Shown in pieces: positions 19,999 to 27,871 of a stretch of DNA of 64,000 nt. Below the pieces are notes generated by a model. It had not been told where the DNA came from. It did not search any database and saw nothing but the letters and a program-made list of their open reading frames with translations. A program made the position numbers and the translations under genes. Source of the stretch: Candidatus Collinsella stercoripullorum (GTDB lineage: Bacteria; Actinomycetota; Coriobacteriia; Coriobacteriales; Coriobacteriaceae); contig DXAO01000007.1 of assembly GCA_019117005.1 (NCBI GenBank), forward strand, positions 1 to 64,000. The letters are read 5' to 3'. How positions within the stretch are numbered: the first letter of the stretch is position 1; every line of letters starts with the position of its first letter.

Positions 19999-22428
19999 TT
20001 ACGCGTGCCAGATCTCGTCGCGGTACTCGCGGATGGTGCGGTCGGACGAGAAGTGGCCGGAGTTGGCGATGTTCATGAGCGCCATGCGCTGCCAGGTGCG
20101 CGTGTCGTCGTAGACCTGCGTGAGCTCCTCCCACGCCTGCACGTAGCTGGCGAAGTCGGCGAGCACGAAGTCGTAGTCGTTGTTGTTCATGAGCTCGGCC
20201 TGGATGGACTCGAAGTTGCCCGACAGGCGGCCGAAGGTGCCGTCGGTGAGCTCCTCGATGCACCGGCCGATGCCCTCGCGGTCGGCGTTGACGAGGTCCC
20301 AGGCGAAGTAGTTGCCATGCCGCAGGGCCTCGACCTCGTCGACCTTCATGCCGAAGATCTTCTCGTTCTCGAGCCCGGCGAGCTCGGCGATCTCGATGTT
20401 GGCGCCGTCGAGGGTGCCGAGCGTGATGGCACCGTTCATCATGAGCTTCATGTTCGAGGTGCCCGACGCCTCCTTGCCGGCCGTGGAGATCTGCTCGGAG
20501 ATGTCGGTGGCCGGGTAGATGAGCTGCGCGTTGGAGACCGCGAAGTTGGGGATGAAGGCGACCTTGATGACGTCGTTGACGCGCTCGTCGGAGTTCACCA
20601 CGTCGGCCACCGAGTTGATGAGGCGGATGACCTCCTTGGCGAAGGTGTAGGCGCTCGCCGCCTTGCCCGAGAAGATGAACGAGGTCTTGTGCGGGCGGTA
20701 GCCGGGGTCGGCGATCATGCGGTTGTAGATGTGCATGACCTTGAAGATGTTCAGCAGCTGGCGCTTGTAGGCGTGGAAGCGCTTGACCTGGACGTCGAAG
20801 ATGGAGTCGACGTCGAGCTCGATGCCGCAGGTCCGCTTCACGTACGCGGCGAGGCGCGCCTTGTTCTCGCGCTTGCTTTCCGCGAGCGCGTCCAGGAACT
20901 CGCCGTCATCGGCCCAGGCCTCCAGGCGCTTGAGCTCGGAGGCGTCGACCAGCCAGCCGTCGCCGATCTTGCCGGTGATGAGGCGGGAGAGCGACGGGTT
21001 GGCGTTGCCCAGGAAGCGGCGCGGGGAGATGCCGTTGGTCTTGTTGTTGAACTTCCCGGGCGCGAGCTCGTAGAAGTCGTGCAGGGTCTCGCGCTTCAGG
21101 ATGTCGGTGTGCAGCTGCGCCACGCCGTTGACCGAGTGGCTGCAGATGACCGAGAGGTTGGCCATGCGCACCTGGCCGTCCCAGAGGATGGCGGTGTTGC
21201 GCAGCTTGTCCTGCCAAGCGTCGATGTCGCGCGGGAAGGACTCCATGTAGCGGCGGTTGATCTCGTCGATGATCATGTAGACGCGCGGCAGCAGGCGGCG
21301 GAAGGTGTCGATCGGCCACTTCTCGAGCGCCTCGGGCAGCACGGTGTGGTTGGTGTAGGAGACCGTGCGGGTGACGATGTCCCAGGCGGTGTCCCAGTCG
21401 AGCCCCTCCTGGTCCATGAGCAGGCGCATGAGCTCCGCGCCGCACATGGCGGGATGGGTGTCGTTGGTGTGGATGGCGACGAGGTCGGGGAAGCGCTCCC
21501 AGGAGGAGGTGCCGTAGTCGTTCTTGAAGGTGCGCAGGATGGAGGCGACGCCCGCGGCGACGAACAGGTACTCCTGCTTGAGGCGCAGGATGCGGCCGTG
21601 CTCGCCCGCGTCGTTGGGGTACAGGATCTCCGAGATCGCCTCGGCGTCGGTGCGGAACTTGTTGGCCTTGGCGTAGTCGCCCGCGTTGAAAGCGTCCAGG
21701 TCGAAATCGGCGCCCGCCGGCTCGGCGCTCCACAGGCGCAGGCGGTTCACGGTCTTGCCGCCGTAGCCGATGATGGGCACGTCGTAGGGGACCGCCTCGA
21801 TGAGGTCGCCGCCGACCACGTCGAAGTGGAAGGTGCCGTCGGGGTCCTCGTGGCGCACGACGTCGCCCCCGAAGCGCACGAGCACGCGGCTCTCGGGGTG
21901 GCGGGTCTCCCACGGATAGCCCTTGGCGAGCCAGTTGTCCGTCACCTCGACCTGGCGGCCGTCGCGGATCTCCTGCTTGAACAGGCCGTAGCGGTAGCGC
22001 ATGCCGTTGCCGAAGCCCAGGATGCCCTCGGCGGCCATGGAGTCGAGGAAGCAGGCGGCGAGGCGCCCCAGGCCGCCGTTGCCCAGACCCGGGTCCCCCT
22101 CCTCGGCGAGGAGGTCGTCGAGGTCGATGCCCATCTCGGACAGGCCCTGCTCGACGACGTCGCGGACGCCGTAGTTCAGCAGGTAGTTGTCGAGCAGCGG
22201 ACCCATGAGGAACTCGAGCGAGAAGTAGTAGACCTTCTTCTTGTCGCTCTTGCCGTTCTCGGAGTCCGACTCGGCGAACTGGCGGTTGGCACGGGACGCG
22301 ATGAGCTTGGCCAGCGCGCGGTAGCGCTCGCCGTTCTTGGCGACGTCGATGTCCTTGCCGACCTCGGCCATGAGCATCGTGCGGTAGTCGCGCTTAAACT
22401 CCTCGGAGGTCTCGAAGATCTTATGCAT
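19999..22428 (-). CDS. glgP: Glycogen phosphorylase
   Basis: GlgP releases glucose-1-phosphate from glycogen ends using phosphate and pyridoxal phosphate. The 809-residue protein has the usual length. It contains DPGLGNGGLGRLAACFLDS near residue 110, the HTNDTHPAM region, and the cofactor site EASGTSNMKLMMNG, with the Lys that forms the Schiff base, followed by GTLDGANIEI. ATG 22428 (complement) has GGGAGA upstream. Placed second in the operon, after glgB, it lets one transcript encode both synthesis and breakdown of glycogen. Confidence 0.96.
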   Translation of the reverse strand: MHKIFETSEEFKRDYRTMLMAEVGKDIDVAKNGERYRALAKLIASRANRQFAESDSENGKSDKKKVYYFSLEFLMGPLLDNYLLNYGVRDVVEQGLSEMGIDLDDLLAEEGDPGLGNGGLGRLAACFLDSMAAEGILGFGNGMRYRYGLFKQEIRDGRQVEVTDNWLAKGYPWETRHPESRVLVRFGGDVVRHEDPDGTFHFDVVGGDLIEAVPYDVPIIGYGGKTVNRLRLWSAEPAGADFDLDAFNAGDYAKANKFRTDAEAISEILYPNDAGEHGRILRLKQEYLFVAAGVASILRTFKNDYGTSSWERFPDLVAIHTNDTHPAMCGAELMRLLMDQEGLDWDTAWDIVTRTVSYTNHTVLPEALEKWPIDTFRRLLPRVYMIIDEINRRYMESFPRDIDAWQDKLRNTAILWDGQVRMANLSVICSHSVNGVAQLHTDILKRETLHDFYELAPGKFNNKTNGISPRRFLGNANPSLSRLITGKIGDGWLVDASELKRLEAWADDGEFLDALAESKRENKARLAAYVKRTCGIELDVDSIFDVQVKRFHAYKRQLLNIFKVMHIYNRMIADPGYRPHKTSFIFSGKAASAYTFAKEVIRLINSVADVVNSDERVNDVIKVAFIPNFAVSNAQLIYPATDISEQISTAGKEASGTSNMKLMMNGAITLGTLDGANIEIAELAGLENEKIFGMKVDEVEALRHGNYFAWDLVNADREGIGRCIEELTDGTFGRLSGNFESIQAELMNNNDYDFVLADFASYVQAWEELTQVYDDTRTWQRMALMNIANSGHFSSDRTIREYRDEIWHA

Positions 22429-22468
22429 GCGGGTGTCTCCCTTGCGGTCGGTTCGCCGTCCCGGGCGC

Positions 22469-24853
22469 TTAGGCCTCGGGATCGGCCTTTCTGGCGGCGG
22501 CCGCTCCGTGCGCGGCCTTCGCGGTCTTCCTCGCGGCTGCCTTGGCGGGAGCCGTGCGGGTGGATGAGGTGGGGGCACCGTCCGCCTTCGCGGCGGACGT
22601 GCGCTTGGTCGTGCTCTTGGCGGGCGCCTTCTTGGCGGCGCCGGTCGTCTTCGCGGATCCGGAGGCCTTTTTCGCGGCCGGCTTCCCGGCCTTGGTCGCG
22701 GCGGCCTTCGTGGTCTTGGACGCGGTCGCCTTCGCCTTAGCGGCGGTCTTCTTGGCGCCCGTCGCCTTCGTGCCGGCAGAGGCCTTGCGGGCGGTCGTCT
22801 TGCGCGCGGTGGTCTTCTTGGGCTTGGGCGGCTTGTAGGAGCTCGGGCCGCGGCGCTTGAGCACGATGCCCGCGAGCGGCGGGACGGTGAGCTCGATGGA
22901 GTCCTCGAACCCGTGCTCGGGCTCGGGATGGCTCGAGAGCGTGCCGGCGTTGCCCTTGCCCGAGCCGCCGAAGTCCGTGGTATCGGAGTTGAAGATCTCG
23001 ACGTAGTCGCCCTCGCGCGGGACGCCGATGCGGTAGGTCTCGTAGTACGCCGGGTCGAAGTTGATCAGGATGACGAGGTCGTCATCGGGGTCGTCGCCGT
23101 GGCGCACGAAGGAGACGATGGACTGCTCGGCGTTGTCGGGGTCGATCCACTCGAAGCCCTTCTCGACGTACCCGAGCTGGTAGAGGGCCGGCTGTTCGGT
23201 GTACAGGTGGTTCAGGGCGCGGATGAAGCGCTGGTGACCCGCATGGGTCTCGTACTGGTCGGTGAGGAACCACTGGATGGACTCGTAGTAGCGCCACTCG
23301 ATGAACTGGGCGATCTCGTTGCCCATGAAGTTGAGCTTCGCGCCGGGATGCGTCATCTGGTAGAACGCCAGGGTGCGCAGGCCGGCGAACTGGCGCCACC
23401 AGTCGCCGGGCATGCGCCCGATGAGCGAGCACTTGCCGTGCACGACCTCGTCGTGCGAGAGCGGCAGGATGAAGTTCTCGGAGAACGCGTACATGATCGA
23501 GAACGTGAGCAGGTTGTGGTTGCCCGGGCGCCAGGGGAAATCGGTCTGCATGTAGTGGAGGGTGTCGTTCATCCAGCCCATGTCCCACTTGTAGTTGAAG
23601 CCCAGGCCCCCGTCCTCGGGCGGGTAGGTGACGAGCGGCCACGCGGTGGACTCCTCGGCCATCATCATGACGTCGGGGAAGGCGAGCTCGACGGTGGTGT
23701 TCACCTGGCGGATGAAGTCGATGGCGTCGAGGTCGCCCTCGTCGCCGTACTTGTTGAACTTCTTCTGGGACGGGTCGTCGACGCCGAAGTTGAGGTAGAG
23801 CATGCTCGACACGCCGTCCATGCGGATGCCGTCGGCATGGAACAGCTCGATCCAGAACAGCACGTTGGAGACGAGGAAGCTGCGGACCTCGCCGCGGCCG
23901 AAGTCGAACTTGTGCGTGCCCCAGTTGGGATGGATCTCGCGCTCGTAGAGCATGTGCCCGTTGAAGGTGGCGAGCCCCTGGGCGTCGGCGCAGAAGCCGC
24001 CGGGGACCCAGTCCAAGATCACGCCGATGCCCGCGGCGTGGGCGGCGTCGATGAGGTGCATGAGCTGCTTGGGCTCCCCGTAGCGGGCGGTGGCGGCGAA
24101 GTAGCCGGTGCCCTGGTAGCCCCAGGAGCCGTCGAAGGGGTGCTCCTGGACGGGGAGAATCTCGATGTGCGTGTAGCCCATGTCGCGGACGTAGTCGATG
24201 AGCTCGACCGCGAGGTCGTTGTAGCTGTAGTACTCTCCGATCTGGGCGGGGAAGGGGTCCATGGGGCCGGGATAGGTTCCGTCCGCGCGCGGCTCGCCCT
24301 GCGGCTGGTCGCCGTGCCTGCGCCAGCTCCCCAGATGGACCTCGTAGATGTTGAGCGGGCTCTTCATGTGGTCGGTCGCGCGGCGGCGCTCCATCCACGC
24401 GGCGTCGCCCCACTCGTAGCCGGTGATGTCCATGAGGCGCGACGCGGTGCCGGGGACCTTCTCGCTCCAGAACCCGTAGGGGTCGGCCTTGTAGAGCAGG
24501 GTCCCGTCATCGGTCTCGATGACGTACTTGTAGAGGTCGCCCTGGGAGAGGCCGGGGACGAAGCCCTGCCACAGCCCGCCGGTGGCAAGCTCGGTGAGCG
24601 GGTCGGCGGTGACGTCCCATCCGTTGAAGTCGCCGATCACGTGGACGCTTCTGACCTCGGGCGCCCAGACGCAGAAGCGCCAGCCGTCCACGCCGTTCTG
24701 CGTGTCGGGGTGCGCGCCCATCTTCTCCCAGCTCCGGTTCCAACGGCCCTGGGCGAACAGATGGATGTCGTCGTCCGTGATGATGAGGCAGGGGTCGTCC
24801 TTCTGGCGGGCGGCCGACGCCGTGGTGTCGGTCTCAGCGTGCGTGCGGTCCAA
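22469..24853 (-). CDS. glgB: 1,4-alpha-glucan branching enzyme with histone H1-like C-terminal tail
   Basis: GlgB cuts alpha-1,4 chains and reattaches them as alpha-1,6 branches. Residues 1-about 667 form a typical enzyme: CBM48 domain (GWRFCVWAPEV, VIGDFNGWD), GH13 barrel with nucleophile Asp346 in DGIRMDGV, acid/base Glu400 in AEESTAWP, and LSHDEVVHGK. Conserved region I reads DWVPGGF (281-287), where other branching enzymes have DWVPGHF or DWVPAHF, so the usual His is Gly286. Residues about 668-794 are a Lys/Ala/Thr-rich tail opening KPKKTTARKTTARK. The start is TTG 24853 (complement), as no ATG or GTG lies upstream in frame. It is the first gene of the operon. Confidence 0.94.
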   Translation of the reverse strand: MDRTHAETDTTASAARQKDDPCLIITDDDIHLFAQGRWNRSWEKMGAHPDTQNGVDGWRFCVWAPEVRSVHVIGDFNGWDVTADPLTELATGGLWQGFVPGLSQGDLYKYVIETDDGTLLYKADPYGFWSEKVPGTASRLMDITGYEWGDAAWMERRRATDHMKSPLNIYEVHLGSWRRHGDQPQGEPRADGTYPGPMDPFPAQIGEYYSYNDLAVELIDYVRDMGYTHIEILPVQEHPFDGSWGYQGTGYFAATARYGEPKQLMHLIDAAHAAGIGVILDWVPGGFCADAQGLATFNGHMLYEREIHPNWGTHKFDFGRGEVRSFLVSNVLFWIELFHADGIRMDGVSSMLYLNFGVDDPSQKKFNKYGDEGDLDAIDFIRQVNTTVELAFPDVMMMAEESTAWPLVTYPPEDGGLGFNYKWDMGWMNDTLHYMQTDFPWRPGNHNLLTFSIMYAFSENFILPLSHDEVVHGKCSLIGRMPGDWWRQFAGLRTLAFYQMTHPGAKLNFMGNEIAQFIEWRYYESIQWFLTDQYETHAGHQRFIRALNHLYTEQPALYQLGYVEKGFEWIDPDNAEQSIVSFVRHGDDPDDDLVILINFDPAYYETYRIGVPREGDYVEIFNSDTTDFGGSGKGNAGTLSSHPEPEHGFEDSIELTVPPLAGIVLKRRGPSSYKPPKPKKTTARKTTARKASAGTKATGAKKTAAKAKATASKTTKAAATKAGKPAAKKASGSAKTTGAAKKAPAKSTTKRTSAAKADGAPTSSTRTAPAKAAARKTAKAAHGAAAARKADPEA
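22472..22852 (-). repeat. Low-complexity coding repeat: GlgB tail
   Basis: This stretch encodes residues 668-794 of GlgB. It is almost entirely Lys, Arg, Ala, Thr, Ser and Gly, without the acidic Pro/Glu section seen in GlgA. The opening decapeptide PKKTTARKTT is identical to the start of the GlgA basic region. Confidence 0.8.
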
Positions 24854-24992
24854 CTTGTCCGTCCAATCGACATGGGCGACCGGTCGTCGCCCGAATCGGA
24901 TACGACATCGCCGCGTATGCGCCCCGCATCCGGCGCGGGGTCACCGCCGCCGGGGGTGGGTTCGCAAAAACAGCGACGCCCATAATTTACCA

Positions 24993-25006
24993 CTTGAGCG
25001 GTCAAG
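24993..25006. promoter_or_regulatory. Palindromic operator candidate upstream of glgB
   Basis: CTTGA-GCGG-TCAAG has five-base arms and a four-base spacer. It lies about 140 bases before the glgB start beside the only AT-rich patch in the region, a plausible position for a repressor or activator site. The binding protein is unknown. Confidence 0.3.
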
Positions 25007-25219
25007 CAGGGGAGGCGGAGGCGGAGTGCGGTCGCTTTTGTCCGTTGAGCGCCCGCGGGGCGCCCGCGCGGGCACGGGACCCGGTGCGCGATGACGGCGT
25101 CGTCCCAGCTTGAAGGCAGTCCCGGGCGATGGCTAGCACAGCGGGCGGGTTGCGGGGCGTCGATTCGGCGTACGGCATGTGCGGGGGGCGCCCGCGGGAC
25201 AGGGGGCCTGCCGTTCCTC

Positions 25220-25225
25220 TATAGT
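25220..25225 (+). promoter_or_regulatory. Candidate -10 box for the HAD-thiN pair
   Basis: TATAGT lies 51 bases before the ATG of the HAD gene. No clear -35 match is visible at normal spacing. Confidence 0.35.
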
Positions 25226-25275
25226 GGTCGGTGCCGACGGTTTCGGCTCGCCACTCGTGAAAGGAAGGACACGGT

Positions 25276-25986
25276 ATGTCGGACACCCAGCGCACGGCGC
25301 CGCGCGCGTTCATCTTCGACTGCGACGGCACGCTGATCGACTCCATGGGCATGTGGCTCACCATCTACCCCGAGCTCGTCGCCCGCTACGGCATCTCCAT
25401 GACGCCCGAGGACTTCGCCGCGACCGAGAGCCTCGCGCTGCCCGACGAGATCGCCTACTACCATGAGAAGCTCGGCATCGGCGAGAGCGCCGAGGCGCTC
25501 ATCGCGGAGCTGCGCGGGATGCTGACGGACCGGTACGCGCACACGATCCCGCTTCGCGAGGGGGTCGCGGGGTTCCTGGAGCAGGCGCGCGCCGCGGGCA
25601 TCCCCATGGCGATCGCGACCTCGACCGACGAGGACCTGGTGCGCAGCGCTCTCGTGCGGCTGGGCATCGACGGGTTCTTCCCCGTGCTCGTGACCACCGC
25701 CGAGGCCGGTGCGTCCAAGGAGCACCCCGACGTGTACGACCTCGCCCTCGAGCGGCTCTGCGCCGCGACGGGGTCCGAGGTGCCCGCTCACCGGGACGTC
25801 TGGGTGTTCGAGGACGCGATGTTCGGGCTCGCCAGCTCGGGCTCGGCGGGCTACCGGCGCGTCGGCGTGTACGATCCGCACGGGCGCGCCGACCGCGAGG
25901 TGGTGCGCTCCCGCTGCGAGATCTTCGTCGACGAGTTCAGCGAGCTCCCGCTCGAGCGCATCCTGTCGTTCACGGAGGGGGAGTAG
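25276..25986 (+). CDS. HAD-superfamily phosphatase (beta-phosphoglucomutase-like)
   Basis: This 236-residue HAD subfamily I hydrolase has all four motifs: FDCDGTLID (nucleophile and acid Asp), ATST, a Lys in SKEHPDVYD, and FEDAMFG. A helical cap lies between residues about 20 and 95, as in beta-phosphoglucomutases and phosphoglycolate phosphatases. The substrate cannot be assigned. Its neighbour, two bases downstream, is thiamine pyrophosphokinase, so removal of phosphate from a thiamine or sugar phosphate is possible but unproven. AAAGGAAGG precedes the ATG. Confidence 0.85.
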   Translation: MSDTQRTAPRAFIFDCDGTLIDSMGMWLTIYPELVARYGISMTPEDFAATESLALPDEIAYYHEKLGIGESAEALIAELRGMLTDRYAHTIPLREGVAGFLEQARAAGIPMAIATSTDEDLVRSALVRLGIDGFFPVLVTTAEAGASKEHPDVYDLALERLCAATGSEVPAHRDVWVFEDAMFGLASSGSAGYRRVGVYDPHGRADREVVRSRCEIFVDEFSELPLERILSFTEGE

Positions 25987-25988
25987 CC

Positions 25989-26684
25989 GTGCCGTCCCCG
26001 TGCGCGGGGGAGCCGCGCGTGCGCCGCGTCGCGGTGGTGGGCGGGTCCCCGGAGCCGTCGGGCGCATCCGCCGTCCGCCGCGCCGTGCGGGACGCCGACG
26101 CGGTCGTCGCGGTCGACCGCGGCCTCGATGCGGCCCGTGCGGCGGGGGTGCCGGTCGACCTGTTCTGCGGGGACGCGGACTCGGTGAGCGCCGAGGGCGC
26201 CGCGGCGGTGAGGGCCGCGGAGCGCGCCCGCGACGCGGGGGAGCGCGCGGCGTTCGACGTGGAGCGCTACGACCCCCATAAGGACTTCACCGACCTCTCC
26301 CTCGTCCTGCGCGCGGTGCGCGAGCGCTGGGGCGACCCGGCCCTCGTCTGCACCTGCCTTTCGGGCGGCAACCCCGACCACCTGCTCGGCGTGCTCGGCC
26401 GCCTGGCCGGCTGGGAGGGCGGCGTCGAGCTCGCCGAGGACGGGTTCGACGGCCGCATCCTGCACGGCGGGTCCTCCTGGCGCCCCGAGGCCCCCGTGGG
26501 CTCCCGGTTCTCCTTCATCCCGCTGTCCGGCGAGGCCGTCGTGAGCGAGCGCGGCTTCAGGTGGGAGCTCGACCGCCGGCGCGTGGAGCTCCTCTCCGAC
26601 CTCGGCATCTCGAACGTGATCGAGGAGGCGTCGCCGACGATCGCCTGCCACGAGGGCACGATCGCCTGCTGGGCGTTCCGGTAG
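25989..26684 (+). CDS. thiN: Thiamine pyrophosphokinase
   Basis: The enzyme makes thiamine diphosphate from thiamine and ATP. The 231-residue product has VDRGLDAARAAGVPVDLFCG followed by DADSV, then HKDFTDLSLVL (catalytic Asp and thiamine contacts), and CLSGGNPDH, where the family normally has GGRxDH; the Arg is replaced here. A C-terminal beta domain follows. It starts at GTG 25989, two bases after the HAD stop, so coupling is likely. No thiamine riboswitch is visible upstream of the pair. Confidence 0.85.
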   Translation: MPSPCAGEPRVRRVAVVGGSPEPSGASAVRRAVRDADAVVAVDRGLDAARAAGVPVDLFCGDADSVSAEGAAAVRAAERARDAGERAAFDVERYDPHKDFTDLSLVLRAVRERWGDPALVCTCLSGGNPDHLLGVLGRLAGWEGGVELAEDGFDGRILHGGSSWRPEAPVGSRFSFIPLSGEAVVSERGFRWELDRRRVELLSDLGISNVIEEASPTIACHEGTIACWAFR

Positions 26685-26704
26685 GCCTCCCTGCGGTCCC
26701 GCTC

Positions 26705-26733
26705 TCCCGTCCCCTGCGGCGCTCAAAAGCCCG
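26705..26733. repeat. Palindromic repeat, copy A (remnant)
   Basis: TCCCGTCCCCTGCGG is followed directly by CGCTCAAAAGCCCG. These are pieces of the left arm, core and right arm of the element seen complete at 26738-26811, joined by an internal deletion. Confidence 0.55.
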
Positions 26734-26737
26734 TCGT

Positions 26738-26811
26738 CCCCTCCCTCCCGTCCCCTGCGGGCTGATCGCGCCTTCGGCGCTCAGAAGCCCGCAGGGGACG
26801 GGAGGGAGGGG
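26738..26811. repeat. Palindromic repeat, copy B (complete)
   Basis: Perfect 26-bp arms (26738-26763 and 26786-26811) flank a 22-base core that itself folds as GCGCC-TTC-GGCGC. It lies 53 bases downstream of thiN and may also terminate that transcript. Confidence 0.8.
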
Positions 26812-26936
26812 CCCATGCGCTGTGCCCGCCCCCTGACGACAAGGCCCCCGCCGTCCTGCGGATGCGCGGGCGGCGGGGGCGTGCATGTCGGTATTCGTGA
26901 TGCGGCGTCGCGTGCGACGGTCGGTCGGGGCCTTGA

Positions 26937-27101
26937 TCAGCAGACGGCCTCGATCTCGACCTTGGCGCCCATGGGGAGGGCGCCGACCTGGAAGCAGGAG
27001 CGCGCGGGGTAGGGGGCGCTGAAGAACTCGGCGTAGACCTCGTTCACGGCGGCGAAATCTGCGATGTCGGCCAGCAGGACCGTCGTCTTGGAGACGTCGG
27101 A
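26937..27101 (-). pseudogene. ridA fragment (C-terminal 54 codons)
   Basis: Read on the minus strand, this gives a clean RidA C-terminus. It contains [28 protein letters not shown] and [12 protein letters not shown], ending in TGA at 26937-26939. RidA (2-iminobutanoate/2-iminopropanoate deaminase) is normally about 125 residues; the first 70 or so are missing. Immediately upstream, the frame runs into a stop (TAG) that belongs to the opposite-strand marR remnant. So the gene is truncated at the 5' end by a deletion and has no start codon. Confidence 0.85.
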
Positions 27102-27517
27102 CTACCAGTTCGTCATGGGGTATACCAGCTACATCCTGTCCGAGCACGATTACGGCCAGGGCATCCCGCTGACGATGATCGAGGTGCACACGCTCACCTA
27201 CATCGAGGACCACCCCGATGTGACCATCACCGAGCTCTCCCAGATCTGGCACAAGACCAAAAGCGCGCTGTCCCAGGTCATCACCCATCTCGAGCGCGAG
27301 GGGCTGCTCACCAAGAGCCGCAAGGAGGGCAACGCCCGCGAGATGCGCCCATAAGCGCTATGACACCGAGGACATCGCCCGCACCACCGCCGAGCTGCGG
27401 CGGGAGTGCACCGAGGCCGAGGTGGACGCCTTCTACAAGGTGCTCTCGGTCTACAACCGCGTCATGGAGGACGATTTCCAGGCCCGTCCGCCCCGGCGCG
27501 GCCGCCGCACGAGGTAG
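27100..27517 (+). pseudogene. MarR-family regulator, frameshifted and 5'-truncated
   Basis: From 27100 the frame reads [20 protein letters not shown] and continues with a winged-helix domain (VTITELSQIWHKTKSALSQV, ITHLEREGLLTKSRKEGN). It stops at REMRP. The family then resumes in another frame from 27350 as HKRYDTEDIARTTAELRREC, ending at TAG 27515-27517. A small deletion removed the wing-to-helix linker and shifted the frame. The original start codon and first few residues are also lost at the ridA junction. The surviving open frame from ATG 27064 uses antisense ridA sequence for its first dozen codons and is unlikely to be functional. Confidence 0.85.
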
Positions 27518-27525
27518 GTACCCGC

Positions 27526-27572
27526 CCCCTCCCTCCCGTCCCCTGCGGGCTTCTGAGCGCCGCAGGCGCGAT
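27526..27572. repeat. Palindromic repeat, copy C (half element)
   Basis: The left 26-base arm is identical to copy B (27526-27551), followed by 21 bases of core with GCCGCAGGC in place of GCCGAAGGC. The right arm is absent, replaced by unrelated sequence starting TGTTTGCTG. Confidence 0.7.
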
Positions 27573-27605
27573 TGTTTGCTGAGTGTTCCGGTGGACCTTG
27601 CCTGG

Positions 27606-27679
27606 CCCCTCCCTTCTGTCCCCTGCGGGCTTCTGAGCGCCGAAGGCGCGATCAGCCCGCAGAGGACAGAAGGGAGGGG
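27606..27679. repeat. Palindromic repeat, copy D (complete)
   Basis: It has 26-base arms (27606-27631 and 27654-27679, one mismatch) around the same 22-base core as copy B but inverted. Two arm positions differ from copy B, and both changes are matched on the opposite arm (CTTCTG with CAGAAG instead of CTCCCG with CGGGAG), so pairing is preserved. Confidence 0.8.
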
Positions 27680-27710
27680 GCTGTGTATCCCCGCCGTCCT
27701 GCGAACAAGC

Positions 27711-27743
27711 GAAGGCCGACCCGCGCGAGGCGGGCCGGCCTTC
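27711..27743. terminator. Hairpin with GAAGGCC/GGCCTTC ends
   Basis: A 14-pair imperfect stem (GAAGGCCGACCCGC with GCGGGCCGGCCTTC, one mismatch) has a short loop. Its ends match the rsmB hairpin at 11160-11204, suggesting a common terminator style. It lies about 130 bases past the 3' end of the APH-like gene on the opposite strand. Confidence 0.45.
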
Positions 27744-27802
27744 ATGCTCAATGCATCAGAGCCTATCCGGTGGGGGCGCTCAGAAGGGGCGTGAAATCCT
27801 GA

Positions 27803-27838
27803 GCGGTCCTCTGAGGGCCGCAGGCGCGATCGGACCGC
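27803..27838. repeat. Palindromic repeat, copy E (same core, different arms)
   Basis: A 22-base core closely related to copies B-D (27810-27831) is flanked by perfect seven-base arms of unrelated sequence (GCGGTCC and GGACCGC). It lies 34 bases past the 3' end of the kinase gene and could serve as its terminator. Confidence 0.65.
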
Positions 27839-27871
27839 GTGGGATGCCCCGCCCCTCGCTGGGACGGTCTC

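Larger units (their letters stand above)
24854..25275. other. Intergenic region between divergent glgB and HAD gene
   Basis: This 422-base stretch has no convincing gene. It contains a 14-base inverted repeat at 24993-25006 (CTTGAGCGGTCAAG) next to a short AT-rich patch (CATAATTTAC). This patch is the likely glgB promoter region, read leftward. A candidate -10 box, TATAGT, for the rightward HAD-thiN pair lies at 25220-25225. The middle, about 25010-25200, is GC-rich and shows nothing recognisable. Confidence 0.5.

Noticed and set aside
18730-22740. Open frame of over 1300 codons on the plus strand opposite glgC, glgP and the glgB end
   Set aside because: It runs across several real genes and their intergenic gaps, and its Val/Asp/Gly-rich translation has no recognisable domain. 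It is a by-product of GC-rich third positions.
25080-25275. Possible TPP riboswitch before the HAD-thiN pair
   Set aside because: The CUGAGA core of the THI element is absent from the leader.
27064-27354. Short intact MarR-family gene starting at ATG 27064
   Set aside because: Its first dozen codons are antisense ridA sequence, it lacks a ribosome site, and it ends before the C-terminal helices, which continue in another frame. It is treated as a pseudogene.
26738-27838. CRISPR array formed by the repeats downstream of thiN
   Set aside because: The copies are unevenly spaced, individually palindromic, interrupted by gene remnants and without uniform spacers or cas genes.
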